From: Mesaphorura yosii
Lineage: Eukaryota; Arthropoda; Collembola; Poduromorpha; Tullbergiidae
Direction of reading: 5' to 3'
DNA: 38,404 nucleotides
Assembly: GCA_009869945.1 (NCBI GenBank)
Contig: WIXG01000564.1
Span: 1 to 38,404 of the forward strand
In this document: positions 1-10,400 of the stretch, piece after piece
Position numbering within the stretch: position 1 is the first letter of the stretch
Layout: the number at the start of each line of letters is the position of its first letter
Notes under the pieces: model-generated
What the model was told of the DNA's origin: nothing
Databases searched by the model: none
Seen by the model: the letters and a program-made list of their open reading frames with translations, nothing else
Translations under genes and position numbers: made by a program

Positions 1-500
1 AATGTGAGACAGGAGTCGAGAAAGACACGAAAGATTAAGATTATGAAAGAGAACCGGCCTTATCTGTGCCAAGGGCAGGTGACCTGACAGGTCATCATTT
101 AATCGTGCACGATACGCGATTGACTCGTGTCGTCTTCCTCGCCATTAATGTACTCGGACTGCTTGTGCATGAGCTTGTCCGACTCTTCGGCATGCCTCCT
201 CGACTGCGCAGGCCTCCAGTCGAAAGTCGCTTAATTCGCGATTTGCAAAGATTTGCATGCTTAATTTTGGCATGGAGTTTAATATAAGCTCGATGCAAAT
301 GCGTGTCAATGGCAGTCGTAGTTGACTGCCATAAGCGTCAGCACCTGACCTCACATCGGTCGTAGTGCTTGTGCCCCGATGCCGTACGTGAAGTCGAGGT
401 GGTTGAAGAGGTCAAAGCCTATGGGCCGATATGCGAGGACGTTCGGCAGGCCGAGGGAGCTCAGCATGTCACCCTGGAACGTACATGCGGCGGATAATGA

Positions 501-594
501 CGCTCTACGTGCCATCAAAACACATGATGAGAAATCGTACAAATGTGGCACTTGTGGGAAACGTTTTAGAAGTAAGCCTGGGTGGAAGAAGCAT
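501..594 (+). pseudogene. C2H2 zinc-finger scrap fused to the UGT relic
   Basis: The plus strand reads a zinc-finger linker and half finger: ...IKTHDEKSYKC, then GTCGKRFRSKPGWKKH. This has the CxxC pair, the conserved F, a hydrophobic position and the first His of a C2H2 finger, preceded by a degenerate TGEKPY-type linker. The similarity stops at the His codon (592-594), exactly where the antisense UGT fragment begins. The second His is supplied only by chance UGT antisense codons, at H-x6 spacing rather than the usual H-x3-5. The open frame runs 379-777, but only this part looks like a protein family. It is probably a rearrangement scrap, not a gene. Confidence 0.5.
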
Positions 595-760
595 CGGGAT
601 CCCGATCAGTCGCACACCATGGTACACAGCCTCCGTCGTGCTGCCAAACCTCTATGCATAATGAACGCCATGCACATTGGGTGGCCAAGGATGTTTTGCT
701 GCGGGAGCCACTTGCGGAGCATCACATTCGGCGGCAGGTCGTCGTTCATGACAATCATCA
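590..760 (-). pseudogene. UDP-glycosyltransferase (UGT) fragment, frameshifted
   Basis: The minus strand reads [19 protein letters not shown], the start of the UGT donor-binding signature (WxPQxxILxHP). It continues FIMHRGL, where intact enzymes usually have FITHGG. One base is then missing near 639; in the next frame the signature resumes as [10 protein letters not shown] and IGIPM, ending near 595. UGTs transfer a sugar from UDP-sugar to small lipophilic molecules in the ER lumen. Only about 50 codons of the C-terminal half are recognisable. The shifted frame, the altered T and G of the THGG box and the lack of a surrounding gene indicate a dead fragment. The family call is strong; the age and extent of the relic are unknown. 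Confidence 0.75.
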
Positions 761-799
761 ACTTGCGCATTATGTGAGGTTCGATTAAGAAAACATGAA

Positions 800-2587
800 A
801 CCGAGCTTCTAACTTTATCTACAATGTCCTCATTTACATACTTGCACAACACGAACACGAATTAGACGATCAGAGTCCGAAATCCTGCGCCAATTCATTA
901 CAAGAGCATTCAGCAAAGATAAGCCACGAGTCAGAAGATAAGTGGTCGGTACATGGCGTGTGTACAGGAGCCTAGAAACTAAACAGTCCAAAATGACAGA
1001 AGACATACGGGCATAACATTTTATAAGAGAACTTACCTTGCAGAAGACTTCCTGGGCGTCTGGAGCTAAACTCATCAGAATTTGCCATTGCATCGCTCGT
1101 CTCAACTTCATGCGCCGACTTGGCTTGAATCACCCAAGCCTTTTGTGCTTCGGCCGAGCCGCTTACTTTTGAGTTGTGCTTTCAAAATTCAAAGTAACAC
1201 AAAGCATAGCGTTATGTTGACTCGAACTATGCAGCTATGCCTACATACGTATGTATACGTAAAAGCTTCCTTCTATTGTCGTACTCCATTTTAGATTTGG
1301 TCTTGCTCCGTTTCGCAGCATCGCAGTTTTGTTCCTCCGTCTTAAAAACCTCCGTGTTGCGTTGCATTTATTTTCAGGTATTAAGGTTACGCGTTACGAA
1401 ATCGTTAACTGAAGAGTTAATTAACTTATTAACCAGAAGATACTGACGCAGCAGTCCACTGGCTACTACTGGAGAGGTAAGGAATTTATTTTAATTGGCA
1501 GAAAATACCAGAAATTGCGCTGCGCTGCGCTTCATTTCCTTTAAACTTTAACTTAACTTAACGTAAATTAATTGTAGCCCATCGCATAAAGTGGCTTAAT
1601 TTGTGGAAAGAAGCCCGATTCATTTGAATTACAATCGATCTAGTTAGTTGCGAGCGTTTTGGCCTGGCCAAGATTGGTAATTAATAGAAAGATGCTAGTA
1701 AGATTTTAGATTTGAGTTAATTATGCAATCAATTAATAATGAATTGACTTATTGTTGCATGTTACTGTCAGTCAACATCGTAAACTCCGAGTACGAACCG
1801 CCTCTCCCGATCCTGAGCTACTTGTGTACTCCCTAATTGACTGAGCATCTCTTCGATGATCTTCAGTCCGCTTCAATCACCATTTATCAGCACTTAAAGA
1901 TAGCGTCCGATAGCATCTGTCTTTCTGGCCTACCTGCCCGCCTGTCTGCCTTCGTTCTACTTCCCAAAGAAAGGCAAGGCGGCAAAAATGGAGCACTTAC
2001 ATGACTTAACTTCCGACGGCCACAATTGCAACCCACTCAGCAGTTGCTTGATAGGTTTACAACATTTCACCGCCGCCAGCTCACCTACCCACCTTTTTGG
2101 CAACCACTTTAGTTTGCAGCGCTCCTCGACTCGACGGCGATCGCGATTAGCGTTTCGCCTCCCGACTTTCGACACAGACACAGCTCCATTTCACCATGGC
2201 CTCCTAGTTAGAATCAAAGTCAATCGGTCAACGCGTCGCTCCGCCGCCCGCCGCGCCCGCTTCTCACTACGCATAGCACAAATGAGTCCACCTTAACTGT
2301 TTTCTTTCGGCAATGCTGGGGTACGCTACGCAGTTATTTGTGTATTATCACTACGAATGACTCCTCATCAGTTCAGTTGGGGTTACGTCCCTCCAGTCAA
2401 CTGAGAGGATTTCTTTAAGCGCCAAGCAAACGCCTTCCTTCCATCAACCTTACAATTCTCCCAAGTCGTTGGTAGTTTTTCGTTCACATTATTTTTCTTT
2501 ATTTCTTCCATTGTTAACGTGCAGTGCACTTGTGCACTCGCTCGTCGAGCAGTTAATTTAACTTGATTCTGATGGCTGTAGGACAAA
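800..2587. other. Non-coding stretch upstream of the SR gene
   Basis: I see no supported gene here. Short open frames are present on both strands, but none has recognisable motifs. A minus-strand frame (1111 down to 1037) ends in a good GTAAGT donor but could not be connected to anything. The last few hundred bases should contain the promoter and 5' leader of the SR protein gene. Confidence 0.5.
2523..2538. repeat. 16-bp palindrome in the SR gene leader/promoter
   Basis: AGTGCAC-TT-GTGCACT is a perfect 7-bp inverted repeat with a 2-bp spacer, 50 bp upstream of the SR protein start codon. It could be a dimeric factor site or a small hairpin in the leader; no function is established. Confidence 0.45.
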
Positions 2588-3277
2588 ATGTCTGGGAGAC
2601 ATCGTGACTGGGACATCCAATGCAAGGTGTACGTTGGAAATTTGGGCAACAATGCTTCTAAGAACGAGCTGGAGTCGGCATTTTCCAAGTACGGGCCGCT
2701 GAAGAACGTTTGGGTCGCGAGGAATCCACCAGGATTTGCATTTATTGAGTTCGAGTAAGTCGCCTTCACAAGTATACCCAAAGCTAATTAATTAGTGGGC
2801 TAAGAATTGAATTTGAATTCTCTTGTCTTAATTCAGGGATCCACGCGATGCAGAGGACGCTTGTTCGCACTTGGACGGGACTCGTGTCTGTGGATCACGA
2901 GTTCGTGTGGAAATGTCAACTGGACGAACCCGTGGACCTGGCGGCGGTGGTGGCGGTGGTGGACGTGGACCTCCACCACCGAGAGGCCACCGAGGAGGTA
3001 ATGGTAAATGAATAAATTATATTGTTGCATGCTACGCCAGCGTTGGGGCTGAAACTCTGAATTCTAATGAATTGTTTTGAATTTTTGCGTGTTGCGTCGT
3101 GCAGGTCACTACAGAAGTCGTTCCCGTTCTCCAGTGCGTGGCGGCGGTGGTCGTCGTTTCTCTCGTTCACGTTCCCGAAGCCCAATTCGTCGTGGCGGTG
3201 GTGGTGGCGGAGGCCGTTCAAGATCACGTTCGATGACCCCACCGCGTGGTCGTCGTGAGCGTTCACGAAGCAGCTAA
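2588..3277 (+). CDS. SR splicing factor, SRSF3/SRSF7 (Rbp1) type
   Basis: There are three exons: 2588-2754, 2837-3003 and 3105-3277, joined by GTAAGT..CAG and GTAAAT..CAG introns in consistent phase, giving 168 residues. Residues about 10-85 form one RNA-recognition motif with RNP2 VYVGNL and RNP1 [10 protein letters not shown], followed by the DPRDA box typical of SRSF3/SRSF7 and insect Rbp1. A glycine-rich linker ([15 protein letters not shown]) leads to a short RS tail rich in RSRSRS and SPxR repeats, which SR kinases phosphorylate in this family. Such proteins bind exonic enhancers and recruit spliceosome components in the nucleus. No CCHC zinc knuckle is seen between RRM and RS tail, so it is closer to SRSF3/Rbp1 than to SRSF7. 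Confidence 0.93.
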
Positions 3278-3591
3278 GCTAAACTGGGACGACGGTAAAG
3301 GTGGTCATGATCAGCAAGAAGATGAAATGGCAGGCAGGACAGAAATGGTAATTAATATTTGGGTTTTGACATTTAACAGTTAAGAATCAAGAATTGATGT
3401 AAAAAGCAGGAGTTTATGTTTATTATTAAACGTGTGTTGTATTAACAATGTTAAGATCTTTTTCTCTGTATACCGTACCACATCCACTAAATTAGTATTT
3501 AATTTCTACATACCGAGTACGATTAAGTATTGTATTGTTGTATATTTCAGTTTCACAACACAGTGACGACACATTTAATTGATAAACTATG

Positions 3592-3597
3592 AATAAA
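3592..3597 (+). terminator. AATAAA poly(A) signal of the SR gene
   Basis: An AATAAA hexamer lies about 315 bp after the SR protein stop codon on the same strand, inside an AT-rich 3' untranslated region. Earlier weaker hexamers exist, so alternative ends are possible. Confidence 0.5.
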
Positions 3598-3599
3598 AT

Positions 3600-4988
3600 G
3601 CATTTAGTATTTGGCAAATTAGTTCCGTGTCCTTCGTTCATTGACGTTCATCGTCTTCCTTCTTCGTTCATGGTAAATTGTAGCAGTTTCAGCTTTCAGC
3701 TAATAAACCGTCATATCACACGCTCTTCTAATACGGAAGTACACCGAATACAGTTACGTTTGATGTAGCCGAGAAAGCGAATAATAATTAACAAATTAAA
3801 TAGGTTACTAATTCAGATTAATCGTTAATGAACCAGAAACTAGTCGAAAGAAGAAGTTGGGCATGTCGGTGAAGCAAACGCAAAGCACTGGCGACTGACA
3901 TTAAAAACTGACACAGACACAGAGCTTGTAGCTCTGCGTTGTTCTAATTCGTTCAAACGGACAGCTTAATTTAATTAATGCTGAGCAAAGTCGAAAGTCA
4001 AGTCCAAGTGAGTTTAACGCAGAGTTATCACGCAAAACCTTCCTCACATTGCCTCACAATTTTCACAACCTACTCTTCTAGAATTATTAGAACTTCTTCT
4101 AATACGTTTAATCGTCTCCAGTATCGTATTTTAATGGATAATCGGCTATCTGGCCTCAAATTGGAAGTTTTTCCAGTCTCAACTGCTTTGCTACATGATT
4201 TTTGGACTTTGTTGCTAGAAAACAAAATTAAATGAACGAAAGCGTCTGAGAGCTTAAGATTAAGCATTAAGCCGTTAATTAAGGGCAGGGTAGGGCGCAG
4301 GGCGTGGGCGAATTCAGAATTCGGATCCGATTTGACTTGACTAACTAATACCGTGTACTTGTAGAAATAAAAACGTAACTCTTAATATCAACATTTACTA
4401 TATTCGCACTGGCATTAAAATTGACTAAATACACTTCTTCTTTTATACTTACGCGAGGCTAGGTGCTAATAAACTAGGCTAATGGTTGATTTAATGGCAA
4501 TGATTCGTTGATTGAAAATAAATGGTAGCAAATGGCCGTACGTAAAATGCGTGGGCGTCGAACTATCAACTAAAACGCGAGCATTCGAGTGAATTCTTGG
4601 CGAATTTCTCATAAAATTGTCAAAATTGCGTTGTAAAATTGTGAAAGTACTCTACTTAAAATAGTAGAAAAGTGACAAGAATCTAAAAATTTGTAGGAAA
4701 AGTCGAGATTCTCAGCTGCGTATGTCGCTCGTGCTCGCTCGTAGAAATAAAGTAGAAAAGTGATTGACGCTTCGAATTACGAGTAAGAAATTACAAGAGG
4801 ACAGTCGACACACTAAGTTATTAAGAGAAAGCTTAGGCTAATTACGATACACGAATGAGTCGATCCGCAGTCCGCGTCCGCGTGTTTGTGCGTGCTGGCT
4901 TGGCTTTAAGCCAATTGCTAGAACTTAGAAGACTTCTTTTGCTATTTCCTATTCAGTAGCGCAGCGCAGGAGTCCTTGCCTTAATTAA
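3600..4988. other. AT-rich intergenic/3' UTR stretch
   Basis: No coding gene is supported. It probably holds the end of the SR transcript and the 3' UTR of the minus-strand four-TM gene. A 13-base motif AGTAGAAAAGTGA occurs twice, near 4664 and 4751. Confidence 0.45.
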
Positions 4989-5686
4989 TTAGTAAATTGG
5001 TTGACTAGGTTGTCCAAACTGTACAGCATACAGACTTTGTGCTTGCAATTGTGCTTGTTGTGGCAGAAATCGGATTTCATTAAGCAGAGTGTGCACCACG
5101 TGCAGTGACCATACACGGTACAGAATAAACACTAAGATTGGAATGAGAACCGCCGCAGATGCGGGGCTCTTGATTAGAAATGAGAGCAGGGCAAAGATAA
5201 GAAGGGCACAGACTATACAGTTGAAGATGATCCAACTCATCAGCTGGCCGACGTTTCTCTGTGAAAGAAAAAAGAAACAATAGCAAGATTAATTAAAGCG
5301 CACCGGCACGAAGAAGTTAATTCAGTTAATCAGCTATCAGCTACCTCTTTAGCGCCTCTGTACAGAGCAATGAGTATTATCAGCCACATGAGAAGAGTCA
5401 CGACCGCTCCTCCAGCCACCAACAGCGTCAGCCTCCCAACTTCTGCCTTCATCTCCTCCTTCTTCATGGGGTTCAGCTCGTCCTCCAGCATCCAGTCGAT
5501 GAGCACGGTCGGAAGACTTATGCCGATCAGGGCGGAGAGTGCAGCAAGTACGAATAGAATCTAGTGGGACGCAAAGATCACATGAGATGATTAGACATAT
5601 ATCATTGCCATCGCCATCACGTTTGGAGATAGGAAACTTACAACTTCTATGTACACGATGACTCTAGTCTTGCTTGCTGCTCCCAT
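4989..5686 (-). CDS. Small four-transmembrane protein, unknown function
   Basis: There are three exons on the minus strand: 5686-5642, 5560-5345 and 5258-4989, all in phase 0 with good GTAAGT/AG or GT/AG borders. They encode 176 residues. Residues 16-36 (ILFVLAALSALIGISLPTVL), about 59-82, 94-117 and 119-140 are hydrophobic segments. A charged loop containing DELNPMKKEEMK lies between the first two, and the polar Gln-rich tail ends QPSQPIY. The short first exon contributes only MGAASKTRVIVYIEV. The topology resembles the small four-TM arthropod proteins (MARVEL/DUF4728-like), but no diagnostic motif is recognised, so no function is assigned. Exon structure and phase make it very likely a real gene. 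Confidence 0.8.
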
Positions 5687-7450
5687 TTTGATAAAGTACA
5701 ATCACTGCACGATACCTTTTTTGGATCTGCCCTTTGATTTGTCACGCGAAAAGTTGTTATTGGCTTCGCACGGCACTCTTGCACTCTTATTAAAATGCGG
5801 GTATTGCGCTTGAATCGCTTGAATTCAGACTCTTTTATTGTTGGTCAAAAACGAAACAGGAAGTCGAAGTGTGCTTGTACGTATCAGTAATTCACTTCAT
5901 TGGTTGACCGACCCATTCAGCGATCAGCATGAATCCTCCAGCAGTGCTTCATCCTTCATGGTTTCGTCTTCGTCGAATCAAATCGCCAGCCAGGTGAGGG
6001 TAATCAAATTCAAGTCCACATCGTGAAGATCAGAGATCACTTCGATTCGGTTCGGCTTTAGTGTCACTGTACTGTCACTTGATTTGCCTGCAATTAATTT
6101 TGCCGATTGATTATCCATGAATCACAACTTCATTTCACTTCAGGTGCAACACAAAACACACATTCGTCAGAGATCCAGAGCAGACGGCACACGGCGGCAG
6201 ATGCAAGACGAAGACGTGCCCTCAGGAGGATGAACGATGAAATCATACTCCAAACTCGACTGTGACTCGACTCGATATTTTATAATCACCATCACTTCTC
6301 CATCACCTTCGTCTCGTCTCCAATTCAATCGTCCATCCAAGAAGTACGAGCCTGCCTGAAGTATTACGAAGCGAAAGCGAAATACTACAGCGATGAATGA
6401 ACCGTACGTACAACATGGATTATTTTTGTCGTGCCGTGTATTGACACTGGCACTGGCAGTGTCTTCTTTTCAGTTCAATACTCATCTCGAGTACCGTGCC
6501 GTATTGAACACGGAACACTGAGTCACTGAACACTAGTCTCCTGTGTTGGTACTCCTTGTTTTGGTAAATAAGGTTTGGCTACGCTAAACCTTAGCTGCCT
6601 AGCTGAGTGGGTCCGTCGGTCTCTGCGCTTTGTGAAACATCAATCTTGTGCAACAACTTGCTAGCGCTGCTTTCCGTTTCCAGGCACGGCTTTCCACTTT
6701 CTACTATCACCACAGCTCAGCCTAGGCCACAGGCACGTGTACAAGTTCCAGCCAGACTATGCTGGATTCGGGTTCCGGGCTCGGGATTTGGTATTTTGTT
6801 CCTAGCCGGTTCCGTTCCGGTGTGAGTACAATGCGAAGACGAAGACCGAATGAACAGATCGATTGGTTCATCCAGCGTGAGTGAGTCTGTTTGGCATTTG
6901 GCATGCAGCTAACTAGCAATTTGCAGCAATTTCCGGTTCCATTGTGTCAATATGCTACAATGACGATTGATAATGGCAATGTGTTCTTGAACACTCAATC
7001 TGAGGCATCTGAGGTCTTGAAAATGAAATTCTGGAGTGCTCGGGTCGGTCTCGTCGACGCATTCGATGGGGCAAAGTGAAAGACGCTCCTATGCAGTAGA
7101 GATTTCGTGGTTTATTTGAACGCTCGAGTGTTGGTTTGGTGCAATGATTGATTCTTTGCGTTCGCGTCCATCGCTTGGAGCTCTTTCTATTGTAGTAGTG
7201 CAATTATAATTAGCATTAACATCAATTCTGTACTGTCGGCTAATTAAGCTGATTACGAAACAAATCCTCCTTACAAGGAAAGTTGCGAGTTCACATTAAC
7301 TGCTCAGTTATTAACGGCACACGGTAGGCGTTTAGTTTTGGATTCGCCGAAGTGGCTGAAGGCCAAGTCGGTCAAGTCAAGTCAAGTTCATTGCAAATTG
7401 CAGGGCAAGGCGAGGTGATTTACTGATTGGCAGCATTCAGCATTTGCAAA
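5687..7450. other. Intergenic region between divergent four-TM and CCAR1 genes
   Basis: The flanking genes diverge, so both promoters should lie here. No coding sequence is supported; the open frames present have no family motifs. A short GTCAA triplet repeat occurs near 7370. Non-coding 5' exons of either gene could lie here but cannot be placed. Confidence 0.45.
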
Positions 7451-10400
7451 ATGTCATACTTTGGTAAGCTATAAAGTGCTGCATTGATGCTAAATAATTT
7501 CCTGCCTGTTTAGAGAAGCTAACTTGGAATTCAATTTCTTTTTCAGGTTCTGGCCAGAATCCTAACCATGGGATGGTTCGACCCGGCACTCCCATGCAAG
7601 CGCCTGGCGGTAGCATCATCCAACCCCAGCTTTTTAATCAGTTACAGTTTGGCCAGGCTGACGGAAGTGGATTTGATCATGGTGCAGGAGGTCATATTCA
7701 GTTGCTACAAGCGCCACAGCAGCAACAGCCTCCACAGTCGAATTTCCCGTTGAATTTCTTGACTGACCAATTGATGTCACAAGTTTCGACTCAGAGCCCA
7801 AACCTTCTTGGTACGATGGGGCTGCAGGGCTTGGCGGCGGGGTTCACGACAGTGCAGCAGAACATACAGCAAGTATCGAGCACGACACAATCATCCCCCA
7901 GCCAGCAACAACCTAAGCAGCGAGTTTTTACCGGAACCGTTACGAAAGTGATGGATACCTTTGGATTTATTGACGAGGACGTTTTCTTCCAGATGAAGTA
8001 AGCCAATTGTGGCCAACTTGCTTACAGCGCTAAACCGTAAGTAATTAATGAATTAATTCAATGCTTGCTTGGATTTTTCAGTGTTGTGAAAGGCCCCGTC
8101 TTGCCCAAAGCTGGTGATCGTGTTTTAGTGGAGGCGGACTTCAACGCAAATATGCCGTTCAAATGGAATGCTACTCGTGTCCAGATTGTCAACATGGCAG
8201 GCAACGCAGCAGGTGGCAAATCGCCTGGGTCATCCCAGCCGAATACTACAGCGACGATTCCCAGATCCATGCCACCGCCCCCGATCTTGTCAAACGCAGG
8301 GAGACATTCCAACAGTGCAAATAATCATCACCCTACATCCACGTCCGATCATCTAAACTTTAATCACGGTTCGATAATGTCAAATCCTCACTTTGGCCAG
8401 CAACACCAGACACAAAACAGTTCCAGTGGCGGTGGAATGTATGGACAGCAGACGAGAGGCAGTCCCAGCCAACAACAGCCGCCGCCTCGAATTGGACGAG
8501 TCCAGCCACTGCATTCTCAACAAGAACCGCTGATGCCAAATCCATTCCACCAAAGCTCAAGCCACTCAAATCCGAACCCACAGTCTTATCAGAGCAGTTC
8601 AAAAATGGATCGTGATCGTGATTTGGATTCTGGCCGTGATCGCGAACGTGATCTTTTGGATACGATAAATACGATTAAAGATCGAGGTAGAATTTCATAC
8701 AAATTGAGCCAGCTTTAGTTATTGTATTATCTTCGTATTAGAATCACTTGATATATTCTGCTTTTCTTTTCCATCTTTCCTAGATCGCGGACGGGAAAGG
8801 GACAGATCAAGAGATGTGATGCGTGACCGTCGTTCGAGGTCTCGATCAAGATCAAGGTCACGTGATAGGAATGATTGTAAGGGATTCCACGAGCTCCTTT
8901 GATTTTCTGAGCTTGAGTTAAGTATCTAAGTGAAGTTTACATCGCGGTCTTCTTTTGTGTATTACAGCTAGAAGAGATGACAGACGTGATCGGGAACGAC
9001 GCAGGAGTCCCGTCAGGAGCCCACCGCGTAGATCCTCGAGGGACAGAGACAGGAGACGTGAAAGGTAAGCTTGCGAAAGGCCAAGAATAATGAATTGTCA
9101 ACAGAGAGAAAGAGCTAAAATGTAACCTTTTACTTGGCAAAATAGGAGCCGAGATCGAGACGATGACCGGCGTCGCCGAGACAGGTTAGTTATTCAATGT
9201 CCCAAAGAAATCTTCGACCATGACCAGGAAGAGAAATTATCAAAATCATTCCGGTTGCTTTTGCATTTGCACTTGCAGGAGCCGCGATAAGGAAAAGTCT
9301 AGGTCAGACGTGAATAAAGACAGCAGCGATCGCCGTAAAGAGAGTATTTCGATTTCATCTCCAGCTTCTTACTCCTCCAGAAAGCGTTCACACTCTCGAG
9401 ACAGAGACAGCCGATCCGGGAGGGATGCCCCAGAGAAGTCGTCCTCGAGAAGGACGCGCTCACCTTCTCCAAGGAGGAAAACATTCTCGAGTTCAAAGTA
9501 TGCATTTGACACTCCCAGAGTTAAATTGGACACGTGAGTTAAATTAATTTACAAATTGCTAATTAATATTCCAAGAATGGTAATCTTTTAATTCATTTTT
9601 AATTCTCCATCTCACAGAATTGACTTTGACGTGGTTGAGCTGAAGCGAAGATACCGACACGCTCAAATCCCTCAGGATTTATTTATGGCGAGGTCTTGCT
9701 GGGCGAAATCATTTTCCATGCTAAACTTTCAGCCAGTTTGCTTACCGTCAATGGCCAGCCCGGTCCACATTTTCCGGAAGCATACGGACAAGGTCGATTT
9801 GGGAATATTTTTCAAGGAAAAGAACGAGGCAGGAGAGCTGGTCTCAAAAGTTGAGAAGATTTATGATGTCGAGGAGCCGGGGGATGCCAATTCAATATTT
9901 AGCGTGAAGGTAAATTGCATCGCAATGTGAGCTCGCTAAATTAGTCTAACTTGAATAAATTACATCTGAATTGCTTTAATTTCAGGTTTTGCTGCTATCC
10001 ATGCCAGAAAAGCAAATTCTCTTCCAGAAATGCTGCGGCTTGGCAGATGACAACGCGGCCAGATTTTATCTGAACAAGTTGATCAGCTTCATTGTTGGTA
10101 TCAAGGTAGAGAACTCAAGAACATAGGGACCTGAAGGGTATAAGAATTTTTTGTGCATTAATTACGGATATTTTTTATGGTGCAGACTACAGACAAGAAC
10201 GAACCAGCCGCAATCGGTGGAAGCTGGAGTGCTTCCTTGGACGGCGAAAACCCTCAGTCGGATCCACAAGTTTTGGTCAACACTGCTCGGAGAACATTCA
10301 AAACTTTTACTGGAATTGATCTGCAACCGTGCACGGCCTGGTACGCAATTTTAATTATGTTTCCTTCATTAACACATAAAAATCGCCCGTCGTCCTGCAA

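Noticed and set aside
351..551. Minus-strand frame containing LPNVLAYRPIGFDLFNHLDF
   Set aside because: It looks protein-like and adjoins the UGT relic, but I cannot match it to a UGT region or any other family, so it is not called.
1037..1111. Minus-strand frame starting MKLRRAMQWQILMSL and ending in a GTAAGT donor, as a first coding exon
   Set aside because: No downstream exon with a compatible frame or any family motif could be found; one good donor is expected by chance.
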